Shown piece after piece: positions 1-7,177 of a stretch of DNA of 23,280 nt. The stretch comes from Bordetella parapertussis. Lineage in GTDB: Bacteria > Pseudomonadota > Gammaproteobacteria > Burkholderiales > Burkholderiaceae_D. Where the stretch lies: contig CAMCXB010000038.1 of NCBI GenBank assembly GCA_945883145.1, forward strand, positions 1-23,280, read 5' to 3'. A program made the position numbers and the translations under genes. Numbering within the stretch: the stretch's first letter is position 1; the number at the start of each line of letters is the position of its first letter. The notes under the pieces were generated by a model, which saw only the letters and a program-made list of their open reading frames with translations, was not told where the DNA came from and ran no database searches.

Positions 1-552
1 AGTTCGGAAGCTATATTCCTGCATTTATTGGCACCTGCAGCGAGACATTTAGGCTATCTCTGGGATGAAGACTTATGCGACTTCTCTAAGGTCACCATAG
101 GTTTACTGCGCATGCAGAAAATCACGCTGCGTTTAGGATCAGATTTCCAAGAAAAACGTAAGTCAGCTTTGGAAGGTATGCGCGCATTGTTTGCGCCAGT
201 ACCGGGGTCTCAGCACACCTTGGGGGTGTTGATGGTTTCTGAATTTTTTAGACGCGAAGGTTGGCAAGTTTGGATGGAATTAGGTTCATCTGAAGAGAGG
301 CTGTTAGCCGCGGTTAAAAAAGATTGGTTTCAAGTGATAGGTTTATCGATAGGGTCGGAAGCACATATCGAATCATTGACTGACACTATTAGATCGATCA
401 GAGCAGCATCAGTAAATCGCGATGTGAAGGTTTTAATTGGCGGTCCAATTTTAGCGATTACACCGAATTTATTTAAAGAAGTCGGTGCTGATGGTGCAGC
501 TGGTGATGCGGTGAGTGCAGTTGCATTAGCTAAAAATCTGTTTTCACTATAA
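1..552 (+). CDS. ppaA: PpaA/AerR-family cobalamin-binding antirepressor (5' end outside window)
   Basis: The reading frame is open from base 1, so the gene is cut at its 5' end; 183 residues are visible. An earlier TTG at 28 is internal because homology-like sequence (LAPAARHLGYLWDED) runs through it. The layout matches the PpaA/AerR group: a helical segment with LW.ED.CDF, then a Rossmann-like B12-binding domain. The usual DxHxxG cobalamin motif appears as SQHTLG, with its histidine at 214-216 and Ser replacing Asp. The segment VLIGGPIL near the C-terminus is typical of the family. In purple bacteria AerR/PpaA binds B12 and antagonises the repressor CrtJ/PpsR. That fits the two TGT-N12-ACA sites at 4259-4302. 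The partner ppsR gene is not in the window. Family assignment is fairly sure; whether it is light-responsive here is inference. Confidence 0.82.
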   Translation, partial: SSEAIFLHLLAPAARHLGYLWDEDLCDFSKVTIGLLRMQKITLRLGSDFQEKRKSALEGMRALFAPVPGSQHTLGVLMVSEFFRREGWQVWMELGSSEERLLAAVKKDWFQVIGLSIGSEAHIESLTDTIRSIRAASVNRDVKVLIGGPILAITPNLFKEVGADGAAGDAVSAVALAKNLFSL

Positions 553-561
553 GGCCTTATA
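548..561. repeat. 14-bp perfect palindrome over the ppaA stop codon
   Basis: TATAAGGCCTTATA is a perfect palindrome without a loop, overlapping the ppaA stop (TAA at 550-552). With no spacer it cannot make a good RNA hairpin. It may be chance or a protein-binding site. Confidence 0.3.
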
Positions 562-761
562 TCCAAAGCATGCGGATTCATTTTTTTAGCTGAAATTAGT
601 CTTTTTTGCTGGCATGGTAATCTCTCCACTTTGCATTTAACAGCGCACCAGTGGGTAGTTATTCACTCGCCTTTCATTACTCCATATTACGAAAATAAAA
701 ATATCATCTGCTTATGAATTATTAGCAGCAGATGCTTTCGACCTATTCTTTAGCCTACATC

Positions 762-1982
762 ATGCCTAACCCGGAAATCACCGCATTAAGTTCACATGAA
801 AAGCGCTCGTGCGCCTCGCTCGCAACAATTTATTCCATGCGTATGCTAGGCCTTTTCATGGTGCTGCCTGTTTTTATTATGGAGGCACGTCAGTACCCTG
901 GTGGTGATGATCCTTCCAGTGTGGGTCTAGCGATGGGCATGTATGGATTAGTGCAGGCCATGCTGCAAATACCTTTTGGATTGGCTGCAGATAAGTTTGG
1001 GCGCAAGCGTGTCATTGTGTTTGGTTTTCTTTTACTAGCGCTAGGTAGCGTGATCGCAGCTTGTGCGACCAGTGTCGCGGGACTTGCATTAGGTCGAGCA
1101 ATTCAAGGTGGTGGTGCGATCTCTGCTGCAGTGACAGCTTTGTTAGCGGATCAAACGCGTGATCATGTACGTACTAAAGGTATGGCCTTAATCGGAGCAA
1201 GTATAGGATTAATGTTTGCTCTATCTTTAATTATTGGACCACTACTTGCAGCGCATGTAGGCTTGCAAGGTATATTTGGTATTAGTGCTGCAATGGCATT
1301 GATAGGTATTTTAATTATTCTGTATTGGACGCCGCAAGAAATAGCAGTCGAAAAGACAGTGCAAAAGAAAACTTTTTCACAGTTACGCACAACCTTAATG
1401 CAATCGGATTTATTGCGTCTCGATTTTGGTGTCTTTATTTTATATGCAGTGCAACTAGCAATGTGGGTAGGTATACCGAGTCTGCTTTCACAAGCAGGCG
1501 TGAGTAATAAAGATCATGGTTGGGTTTATCTGCCAGCAGTGTTGCTATCCTTTGTATTCATGGGCATGACGCTTTTTAAAATGGAACGCAAGGGTAAGCT
1601 TAAACCTTTGTTTTTAGGTTCTATCATCTGTGTGATGTTAGTACTGATTGCTATGGTGTTTCAAACAGAAGGACAAGCAAATATTTGGCTGCTAGGCTTT
1701 CTGATATTTTTATTTTTTAGTGGCTTTAACATTCTTGAAGCGAGTCAGCCTAGTCTTGCATCGCGTATGTCACCACCCGATTCACGTGGTGCTGTATTAG
1801 GGGTTTACAACACACTGCAATCTCTAGGAATTTTTGCTGGCGGTGCAATGGGCGGTATGATTAGTCGTGCGATAGGTTTGCAAGGATTGTTTTTAGCTTG
1901 TGCGGCATTGATGGCGATTTGGTGCATAGTATCTTGGCCTATGCAATTTATGCCACCCAAACAAGCTAGTAGTAATGCCTAA
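762..1982 (+). CDS. MFS transporter, YajR-like (DHA1 type)
   Basis: From the chosen ATG the protein has 406 residues and about 12 hydrophobic helices. The loop between helices 2 and 3 carries MFS motif A (GLAADKFGRKR), and the first helix (YSMRMLGLFMVLPVF) closely resembles the YajR subgroup of drug/proton antiporters. The C-terminal YAM domain of E. coli YajR is absent; the protein ends soon after helix 12. The frame also has an ATG at 732, but neither start has a clear ribosome binding site; 762 was preferred because family members have a short N-terminal tail. The substrate cannot be deduced. The gene converges on the alpha/beta hydrolase with no bases between the two stop codons, so no separate terminator exists between them. 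Its place next to photosynthesis genes may be incidental. Confidence 0.85.
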   Translation: MPNPEITALSSHEKRSCASLATIYSMRMLGLFMVLPVFIMEARQYPGGDDPSSVGLAMGMYGLVQAMLQIPFGLAADKFGRKRVIVFGFLLLALGSVIAACATSVAGLALGRAIQGGGAISAAVTALLADQTRDHVRTKGMALIGASIGLMFALSLIIGPLLAAHVGLQGIFGISAAMALIGILIILYWTPQEIAVEKTVQKKTFSQLRTTLMQSDLLRLDFGVFILYAVQLAMWVGIPSLLSQAGVSNKDHGWVYLPAVLLSFVFMGMTLFKMERKGKLKPLFLGSIICVMLVLIAMVFQTEGQANIWLLGFLIFLFFSGFNILEASQPSLASRMSPPDSRGAVLGVYNTLQSLGIFAGGAMGGMISRAIGLQGLFLACAALMAIWCIVSWPMQFMPPKQASSNA

Positions 1983-2906
1983 TTAATCTAAAAATTCTTT
2001 CAATACAGCCAGAGATTGTTCGACATTTTCCTCTTGCGGTAAATGTCCTGTTTTTGGTAGTGCTTGCAGTTGAACTTTAGGAATAAGCGTTAAATAATCC
2101 TGCGCATTCGCGATCGGTATCATGCCATCCTCTTCTCCCCACATCAACAAAGTGTCAGCCTGAATAGTTTTTAGAATCGGGGCAGGGTCTTTGAGTACAG
2201 TTTGATTCAAGCGCGCTACGATATTTTTTCTCACGTTGGGTGCGCACATTAAGTCATAGTAGCGATCAAGCATTGTAGAACTTAAACTCAGTGGATCTGC
2301 ATAAGCAGGTAATAAACTCATTTTCAAAATTGGCTTAGGGAGAGCTACAGTCATAGTACTGAGCATCCATGAAGCTTGAGTTGGCTTATCGTACTCAAAA
2401 CCCTCACTCGCAAATCCATCAGGTGAAATGAGTACTAATTTTTTTACTCGATTAGGGTAGGTGGCTGCGATATGCCAAGCGAGTTTTCCACCCAATGAAT
2501 TCCCTATTAAACTAACTTTCTTTACTTCTAGTGCGTCTAGCAAATCTAGAATGACTGCAATATCATGCGCGTCTGAAAAATCATTTTTTTCATTCTCACC
2601 GCTGAGTCCAAAACCGGGTAAGTCCAAGCGTATAACGCGATAATCTTTTTCCAATACGCTAGCCCATGCTTCCCATGTGTGTAAGCTAGATCCAAAGCCA
2701 TGTAAAAAAATGAGAGTGGGAGAATTTTTATTGCCAGTGTCACGATAATGCAGTCGTGTACCAGCTATTGTTATAAATTGACTTGGAGCTTGTGCGTATT
2801 TTTTTGTAAGTTCATTAAAATCTTTATCCGGTGTCCACACCAGATAGACACACGCTACAATGCCAGCAAGCAGTAGATAAATCATAGGCTTCATTAATCT
2901 TTTCAT
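1983..2906 (-). CDS. Membrane-anchored alpha/beta hydrolase
   Basis: The 307-residue protein starts with an uncleaved-looking hydrophobic anchor (residues 8-23), then an alpha/beta-hydrolase fold. HGFGSS at 69-74 supplies the oxyanion region. The nucleophile elbow is GNSLGG with Ser137, the acid is probably Asp260 (GEEDG), and the base is His288 (TGHLPQEE), so the catalytic triad looks complete. The catalytic domain most likely faces the periplasm. The substrate is unknown; an esterase-like or C-C hydrolase activity is plausible. BchO, an alpha/beta-hydrolase-like protein of bacteriochlorophyll clusters, was considered because of the neighbours, but the N-terminal anchor and overall sequence fit generic anchored hydrolases better. 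It is divergent from bciA, with about 100 bp between the starts, and its stop abuts that of the MFS gene. Confidence 0.83.
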   Translation of the reverse strand: MKRLMKPMIYLLLAGIVACVYLVWTPDKDFNELTKKYAQAPSQFITIAGTRLHYRDTGNKNSPTLIFLHGFGSSLHTWEAWASVLEKDYRVIRLDLPGFGLSGENEKNDFSDAHDIAVILDLLDALEVKKVSLIGNSLGGKLAWHIAATYPNRVKKLVLISPDGFASEGFEYDKPTQASWMLSTMTVALPKPILKMSLLPAYADPLSLSSTMLDRYYDLMCAPNVRKNIVARLNQTVLKDPAPILKTIQADTLLMWGEEDGMIPIANAQDYLTLIPKVQLQALPKTGHLPQEENVEQSLAVLKEFLD

Positions 2907-3007
2907 TTTGTATAAAGTAGCGTTACTGGTTATTGAAAATAAATGTGCTTTAACTTTTAACTTAACCTTATCACAGTCTATCTTGCCTAATTTTTAGCTT
3001 GAATTTT

Positions 3008-3994
3008 ATGAATCCATCTAAACGCGTCTTTGTTGTTGGTGCTACAGGCACCATTGGTCGTGCAACTGTTCAAGCACTGATAGCGCAAGGACATGATGTG
3101 GTGTGTTTTATTCGTGATCGCGCTGAGAAAAAAACAAGTAGCCAAGCTGAGGTTATATTTGAAGGAGCATCGATTCGTTATGGCGATATAAGAGATTCGC
3201 ATTCGATCAGTGAGCAAGGATTTAAAAATGAAAAGTTTGATGTAGTTATATCGTGTTTAGCATCACGGTCTGGTGCGCCCAAAGACGCATGGGCGATTGA
3301 CCATCAAGCGCATATTCATGTTTTAGAAGCAGCAAAATGTGCAGGAGTTGTACACTTTATTTTGTTATCAGCGATTTGTGTACAAAAGCCTTTGCTAGCG
3401 TTTCAGCATGCCAAACTCGCTTTTGAAAAAGCATTAATTGCATCTGGATTAACTTACTCAATTGTGAGACCGACTGCTTTTTTTAAATCATTGTCGGGTC
3501 AAATAGGGCGAGTAAAAAAAGGTAAACCCTTTCTTTTATTTGGAGATGGAAGACTGACTTCATGTAAGCCAATAAGTGATGCCGATTTAGCTGAGTTTAT
3601 TGCAGCTTGCATTCATGATCAGCTGCGACATAATTGCATATTGCCTATAGGTGGTCCTGGTCCAGCCATTACACCATTAGAGCAGGGTGAAAAATTATTT
3701 GCATTGTTAGGAAAAGAAGGGCGTTTTAAACATGTTCCGCTTGCTGTTCTCGATGTGATTATTTTTGTGCTGAGTGGTTTGGGACGTTTTATCCCTGTGC
3801 TTGCCGATAAAGCGGAATTAGCCCGTATAGGACGGTATTACGCCACCGAGTCTATGTTGGTTTGGGATGCTGAGAAGAGTGTTTATGATGCTGCCGCTAC
3901 GCCATCTGCGGGTAAGCAAACTTTGTTTGATTACTATGCAGAGGTAATTACAGGTGCCCAAGAGCCTGAACGTGGCGATCATGCTGTGTTTTAA
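3008..3994 (+). CDS. bciA: 3,8-divinyl (proto)chlorophyllide a 8-vinyl reductase, BciA type
   Basis: The protein has 328 residues. An N-terminal Rossmann fold shows the NADPH-binding motif VGATGTIG (residues 10-17) of atypical short-chain dehydrogenases (NmrA-like). The C-terminal part carries YATESML (278-284), characteristic of BciA. BciA reduces the C8 vinyl group to ethyl with NADPH during bacteriochlorophyll a synthesis, without an iron-sulphur cluster, unlike BciB. A TTG at 2999 is in frame but the ATG at 3008 is preferred; no strong ribosome binding site is visible for either. The pucBAC operon starts about 400 bp downstream on the same strand. No TGT-N12-ACA site was found in the short gap upstream of it, so it may be regulated differently from pucBA. 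Confidence 0.9.
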   Translation: MNPSKRVFVVGATGTIGRATVQALIAQGHDVVCFIRDRAEKKTSSQAEVIFEGASIRYGDIRDSHSISEQGFKNEKFDVVISCLASRSGAPKDAWAIDHQAHIHVLEAAKCAGVVHFILLSAICVQKPLLAFQHAKLAFEKALIASGLTYSIVRPTAFFKSLSGQIGRVKKGKPFLLFGDGRLTSCKPISDADLAEFIAACIHDQLRHNCILPIGGPGPAITPLEQGEKLFALLGKEGRFKHVPLAVLDVIIFVLSGLGRFIPVLADKAELARIGRYYATESMLVWDAEKSVYDAAATPSAGKQTLFDYYAEVITGAQEPERGDHAVF

Positions 3995-4238
3995 TTGAAA
4001 GTCGATTCTTAAATTTTAGTTTTCATAGTTATTTAATCTCTGTCGATTCACCGATTTCCTTCCAATACTTAAGCGATGGTTAGTCGCTTCATATCTATTT
4101 TTTTCAATCGGTTTTTTTAATTTAACCGACTTTATCTAAGGATTTTCTCCTTCTTCTGCTTTTGATAATGAATCATGGGCGATACCTCTTTTTTCTTCGT
4201 TGAGCGGCAAAGATTAGCCCGTAAAGTCTTGGTATTGA

Positions 4239-4270
4239 TTGACATTACATTGTTTTACTGTCAGTATATA
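4239..4270 (+). promoter_or_regulatory. Candidate pucBA promoter
   Basis: A perfect TTGACA (4239-4244) is followed after 18 bp by AGTATA (4263-4268), or after 20 bp by TATATA (4265-4270). The spacing is not ideal and the exact -10 box is uncertain. The -10 region lies inside the first TGT-N12-ACA site, as expected for a repressor that blocks RNA polymerase. A start near 4275 would give a leader of about 120 bases before pucB. Confidence 0.5.
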
Positions 4271-4276
4271 TTGACA
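4259..4276. promoter_or_regulatory. PpsR/CrtJ operator, site 1 (TGT-N12-ACA)
   Basis: TGT at 4259-4261 and ACA at 4274-4276 enclose exactly 12 bases, and the outer five bases pair as TGTCA/TGACA. This is the consensus of the photosynthesis repressor CrtJ/PpsR. It overlaps the likely -10 box of the pucBA promoter. No ppsR gene is in the window, but its antagonist family (PpaA/AerR) is. Confidence 0.72.
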
Positions 4277-4313
4277 ACCCATAGTGTAACGTGAGCGTTA
4301 CACTATGGGTTGT
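4274..4313. repeat. Perfect 18-bp inverted repeat with TGAG loop in the pucBA leader
   Basis: Bases 4274-4291 are the exact reverse complement of 4296-4313, with TGAG between. No T-run follows, so it is not a standard terminator. The TGT-N12-ACA operator at 4285-4302 forms its core. If transcription starts near 4275 the hairpin would lie at the 5' end of the pucBA mRNA, where such structures can slow decay. Confidence 0.85.
4285..4302. promoter_or_regulatory. PpsR/CrtJ operator, site 2 (TGT-N12-ACA)
   Basis: TGTAACGTGAGCGTTACA fits TGT-N12-ACA exactly and is almost fully palindromic. It begins 8 bp after the end of site 1, the spacing known for cooperative CrtJ binding at the Rhodobacter capsulatus bchC promoter. 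Confidence 0.75.
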
Positions 4314-4367
4314 TGAAAATGTAACTCAAAAAATGATTAGGCTGTGCCCGCGTGCGGGATGAGCACG

Positions 4368-4379
4368 AACATGCATGTT
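4368..4379. repeat. 12-bp palindrome just upstream of the pucB ribosome binding site
   Basis: AACATGCATGTT is a perfect palindrome that ends four bases before the AAGGAG of pucB. It may affect translation initiation or be chance. A small CCCG/CGGG hairpin (4347-4358) precedes it. Confidence 0.35.
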
Positions 4380-4397
4380 ATTCAAGGAGTTGATGCC

Positions 4398-4550
4398 ATG
4401 TCTGATAAAGATAAAGTTTGGCCTACAGGCCTGACAGAGGCGGAATCTGAGGAGATACACCGTCATTTGATCCAAGGTACGCAAATTTTCGGCATGATTG
4501 CCGCCTTGGCTCATTTGCTCGCGTACGTATATTCACCTTGGCTTCACTAA
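4398..4550 (+). CDS. pucB: LH2 light-harvesting complex beta subunit
   Basis: This 50-residue single-helix membrane protein aligns without gaps to LH2 beta chains. His39, in LAHLLAY, corresponds to beta-His30, which binds a B850-ring bacteriochlorophyll. His21, in EEIHRH, corresponds to beta-His12 near B800. The C-terminus PWLH is typical of LH2 rather than LH1, which usually ends near RPWF. An AAGGAG (4384-4389) eight bases before the ATG sets the start; an earlier in-frame ATG at 4344 has no such site and would add residues foreign to the family. Position beta-20, normally the Arg that hydrogen-bonds the B800 acetyl group, is Gln here (Gln29, codon 4482-4484). The gene is followed after 18 bp by pucA. 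Confidence 0.93.
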   Translation: MSDKDKVWPTGLTEAESEEIHRHLIQGTQIFGMIAALAHLLAYVYSPWLH

Positions 4551-4568
4551 TCGATAGGGGAAATCACA

Positions 4569-4790
4569 ATGATCTATGGAAAAATTTGGTGTGTGGTTAA
4601 GCCATCGGTTGGTATTCCAATCATCATCGGTGCAGTAGCGGTAGCTTCATTTTCCGTTCACTTGGCTCTGACGATCAATACCACCTGGGTAAAAGGCTTT
4701 TTGAATGGTGGCGCAGGTAAAGTGGCTGCATTCTCGAATGAGACTACGCCGCAAGTTGCTTCGCTTACTGTTCAACAAGTACGCAAATAG
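4569..4790 (+). CDS. pucA: LH2 light-harvesting complex alpha subunit
   Basis: The protein has 73 residues and one membrane helix. GKIW near the N-terminus, SVHLAL with His31 (the B850 magnesium ligand) and TTW at 38-40 align residue for residue with the Rhodoblastus acidophilus LH2 alpha chain. At positions 44-45 the usual Tyr-Trp or Tyr-Tyr, which hydrogen-bond the B850 acetyl groups, are Phe-Leu (codons 4698-4703), as in B800-820 complexes. After residue 50 there is a tail of about 20 residues, which is likely cytoplasm-distal and may be trimmed; Rubrivivax-type alpha chains also have long tails. AGGGGA (4556-4561) lies seven bases before the ATG. A strong terminator follows the gene at 4809-4832. 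Confidence 0.93.
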   Translation: MIYGKIWCVVKPSVGIPIIIGAVAVASFSVHLALTINTTWVKGFLNGGAGKVAAFSNETTPQVASLTVQQVRK

Positions 4791-4807
4791 TTTTATGTTG
4801 TTCTTAT

Positions 4808-4840
4808 GGTTCGGGATCTTCCGATCCCGAACTATATTTT
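4808..4840 (+). terminator. Intrinsic terminator/attenuator between pucA and pucC
   Basis: GTTCGGGATC (4809-4818), loop TTCC, and GATCCCGAAC (4823-4832) form a perfect 10-bp stem, followed by TATATTTTT. It lies 18 bp after the pucA stop. Partial termination here would give much pucBA message and little pucC, matching the need for many antenna subunits and few assembly factors. Confidence 0.85.
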
Positions 4841-4892
4841 TAGCTTATGTCCGAGTGACAGTAATTCACCCTGCATGGGAATCGATGAATCT

Positions 4893-6308
4893 ATGAATCG
4901 GTTTAGCCAAGAATTAATTAAAACCTGGACTCAAATTAGTCCACGTTTCTTACCTTTTGCAGATGCGGCAACGCCAGATTTGCCGCTCTCACGTTTACTG
5001 CGTCTCTCTTTATTTCAAGTTTCTGTAGGCATGGCCTTAGTCTTAGTGATAGGCACGCTTAATCGCGTGATGATCGTTGAGTTACATGTGCCTGCTTCCT
5101 TAGTCGCTATCATGATTTCTATGCCTCTGGTCTTTGCGCCGTTTCGCGCATTGATAGGCTTTCGATCTGATAACCATCGTTCTGCCTTAGGTTGGAGAAG
5201 AGTGCCTTATATTTGGATGGGTACTTTGGTGCAGTTCGGTGGCTTAGCTATCATGCCATTTGCTTTACTGGTGTTATCAGGCCTTGGTAGCGCAAAAGAT
5301 GCGCCGGTATGGATAGGACAATTAGGCGCTGCAGTCGCATTTCTATTAGTGGGTGCTGGCTTGCATACTACGCAAACAGTAGGACTAGCTCTTGCAACGG
5401 ATTTAGCACCACCAGAGTCGCGTCCTAAAGTTGTTGGCTTGATGTATGTGATGCTTTTATTTGGAATGATAGTCAGTGCTTTACTGTTTGGTGTTGCATT
5501 AGCAGACTTTAGTCCAGGTCGTTTAATTCGTGTGATACAAGCAGCAGCCGTCATCACACTGGTGTTGAATGTGTCGGCTTTGTGGAAGCAAGAGCCACGT
5601 CGTAGTCGCAACAGCATTCCACTCAGAGCAGATTCTGATTTTCTTGAATCTTTTAGAACATTTGCGCACGGTGGTAATGCAGTGCGTAGATTAATAGCTG
5701 TTGGATTAGGCACCATGGCTTTCTCTATGGAAGACGTGTTGCTAGAGCCATATGGTGGTGAAATTTTACATTTAAGCGTAGGCGATACGACATCCTTAAC
5801 AGCAACGCTTGCAATAGGAGGTTTGTTAGGTTTTGGTTTAGCTTCCCGCATATTAAGCCGCGGAGCTGATCCCTTCCGTATGGCAGCGAGTGGTGCATTG
5901 GTGGGTATTCCTGCATTTTTATTGGTTATCTTTGCTGCGCCTATGACATCAGGAATGATGTTTGGTCTGGGTACCCTGTTGATAGGATTTGGAGCGGGTT
6001 TATTTGGGCATGGCACCTTAACGGCCACTATGAATCTTGCGCCCGCAGGTCAGGCTGGTCTTGCGCTTGGCGCATGGGGCGCAGTACAAGCAACTGCTGC
6101 AGGTATTGCTGTCGCATTAGGCGGCATTATTCGTGATGTGGTTGCGATGTTTACTGATTCAGCGACTGGCTACATGAGTGTTTACAGCATAGAGATTTTC
6201 TTGATGCTGGCCACAATCATCATCATGCTGCCTTTGATTAAAAAGAGTGCAGCAACTTCAGAATTAACGCTTGAGAGACAAACTCCACAAGTGAGTGCTC
6301 GATGGTGA
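4893..6308 (+). CDS. pucC: PucC-type LH2 assembly factor (BCD family, MFS fold)
   Basis: From the ATG at 4893 the protein has 471 residues and about 12 membrane helices. The N-terminus SPRFLPFADAATPDLP and the following LRLSLFQVSVGMA are signatures of the PucC/LhaA/Bch2 family, as is RRVPYIWMGT. These proteins help insert and assemble antenna polypeptides with bacteriochlorophyll. Its position after pucBA favours PucC over LhaA. The frame extends upstream to 4806, but that would run through the terminator hairpin, so the later start is chosen; an ATG at 4875 is also possible and no strong ribosome binding site is visible for either. Expression probably depends on read-through of the terminator, or on a promoter not recognised here. 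Confidence 0.88.
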   Translation: MNRFSQELIKTWTQISPRFLPFADAATPDLPLSRLLRLSLFQVSVGMALVLVIGTLNRVMIVELHVPASLVAIMISMPLVFAPFRALIGFRSDNHRSALGWRRVPYIWMGTLVQFGGLAIMPFALLVLSGLGSAKDAPVWIGQLGAAVAFLLVGAGLHTTQTVGLALATDLAPPESRPKVVGLMYVMLLFGMIVSALLFGVALADFSPGRLIRVIQAAAVITLVLNVSALWKQEPRRSRNSIPLRADSDFLESFRTFAHGGNAVRRLIAVGLGTMAFSMEDVLLEPYGGEILHLSVGDTTSLTATLAIGGLLGFGLASRILSRGADPFRMAASGALVGIPAFLLVIFAAPMTSGMMFGLGTLLIGFGAGLFGHGTLTATMNLAPAGQAGLALGAWGAVQATAAGIAVALGGIIRDVVAMFTDSATGYMSVYSIEIFLMLATIIIMLPLIKKSAATSELTLERQTPQVSARW

Positions 6309-6457
6309 TGTCGTCAGAAAATTAGCGGTTATGAAGAGTTGGAAAAAATAGGGAATAATAGGAAAGTTTTTGAGTTAATTGCTGCAATTGCAACAGTTGA
6401 TTTATCTATTTTGTTGTTGTGCAGCGTAAGAATAATCAAATGTTAAAGGAGAAGAGC

Positions 6458-6562
6458 ATGAAGGTTTCGAGTATTTTATTAATTATGTGGTTCATTGCAT
6501 TAATTTTTATGCTTGCTAATCATTTCAACAAACAGAACATCCGTCGCATGCAAAAGCGTTAA
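6458..6562 (+). CDS. 34-residue single-helix membrane protein after pucC
   Basis: AAAGGAG (6445-6451) stands six bases before the ATG, an excellent ribosome binding site. The product has one hydrophobic helix (residues 5-21), then a basic tail with several Arg and Lys, so an N-out/C-in orientation is likely. No family is recognised. It lies about 150 bp after pucC and is followed by a hairpin that may terminate transcription, so it could be the last gene of the puc operon. Small single-helix proteins in antenna operons include LH2 gamma-like and assembly subunits; this one lacks an obvious antenna His ligand pattern (one His, at residue 22, just after the helix). The gene call is well supported by the ribosome binding site; the function is unknown. 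Confidence 0.68.
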   Translation: MKVSSILLIMWFIALIFMLANHFNKQNIRRMQKR

Positions 6563-6574
6563 TTTGTGATCACG

Positions 6575-6628
6575 ATAACGGCAAACAAGATGAGCTTAGC
6601 TGACCATCTTGTGCCGTTATGATGTTTT
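6575..6628 (+). terminator. Hairpin after the small ORF behind pucC, likely terminator
   Basis: Bases 6575-6592 pair with 6605-6620 (ATAACGGC and ACAAGATG against CATCTTGT and GCCGTTAT), with a two-base bulge and a 12-base loop. A weak T-rich stretch (GTTTTATCTT) follows. It begins 12 bp after the stop of the 34-residue gene and probably closes the puc transcript. Confidence 0.6.
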
Positions 6629-6840
6629 ATCTTGCTGCTTTAAGTTTGTTAAAAGCAGTGATGCGTTGTATCTATCAAAGTATGGTCTTCCAGATCAGTT
6701 ATATTCAAAATTTAAGTAGACCATTCCCCTCATTGCTTCACACTAAGCATTCTCATTACAGTATTTTTTACTATCTGCATTCGTAGCGAAGTGTCATCGC
6801 AAGCCATTCATTTAGTACTGTTCTTTTAAGGAGGGTGAAA

Positions 6841-7089
6841 TTGACTATCTATATTGCTTTGTTTTTGTTCTTCGGTACCTGCTTTGGCCTGTGCACTTTT
6901 TCGCATCGCCATTTGTTTAGTGAAGGTCCTAAAAAAATCGAAGAGCCCGTACAAGGTTGGGATTTTTCAAATCGGCTATTGTGGATGATGATCTGCACAT
7001 TTCTTTGGCCTATCATGCTTCTAACTGGACTGCATTCAGTCTGGATTTTATCTAAACGAAAAGCTGATGTAGCTAATTGTTCTTCATAG
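6841..7089 (+). CDS. Small two-helix membrane protein, unknown function
   Basis: The perfect AAGGAGG at 6828-6834 directly abuts a GTG at 6835 but is six bases from the TTG at 6841, so TTG is the likely start. The 82-residue product has a first helix at about 2-20 and a second at about 48-69, linked by a polar loop (SHRHLFSEGPKKIEEP). The loop contains closely spaced His residues and could bind metal or cofactor, but no family is recognised. It lies on the same strand as the puc genes, after an apparent terminator and a gap of about 280 bp in which nothing else is seen, so it probably has its own promoter. A role in photosynthesis is possible only by location. Confidence 0.62.
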   Translation: MTIYIALFLFFGTCFGLCTFSHRHLFSEGPKKIEEPVQGWDFSNRLLWMMICTFLWPIMLLTGLHSVWILSKRKADVANCSS

Positions 7090-7177
7090 TTTTCGGCTCA
7101 GTTCATTTCTGGTTGGATTGCTTGTCGTTCTATTTAAATTTTTTTTGATTGAATTTCATCAGCGATAAAGAATAAAT

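Noticed and set aside
1983..2906. alpha/beta hydrolase as bchO
   Set aside because: The location near bciA is suggestive, but the N-terminal anchor and the motif spacing fit generic anchored hydrolases better than BchO.
4071..4129. Terminators for bciA (AAGCGA/TCGCTT at 4071-4089; TCGGTT/AACCGA at 4108-4129)
   Set aside because: Stems are only six base pairs and the T-runs are misplaced or inside the loop.
4806..4892. Upstream extension of pucC to an ATG at 4806
   Set aside because: It runs straight through the terminator hairpin and adds residues that do not resemble the PucC family.
5207..6028. Minus-strand open frame of 273 codons inside pucC
   Set aside because: It is antisense to a well-supported membrane protein gene, its translation is Pro/Lys/Asn-rich with no recognisable fold, and it has no ribosome binding site.
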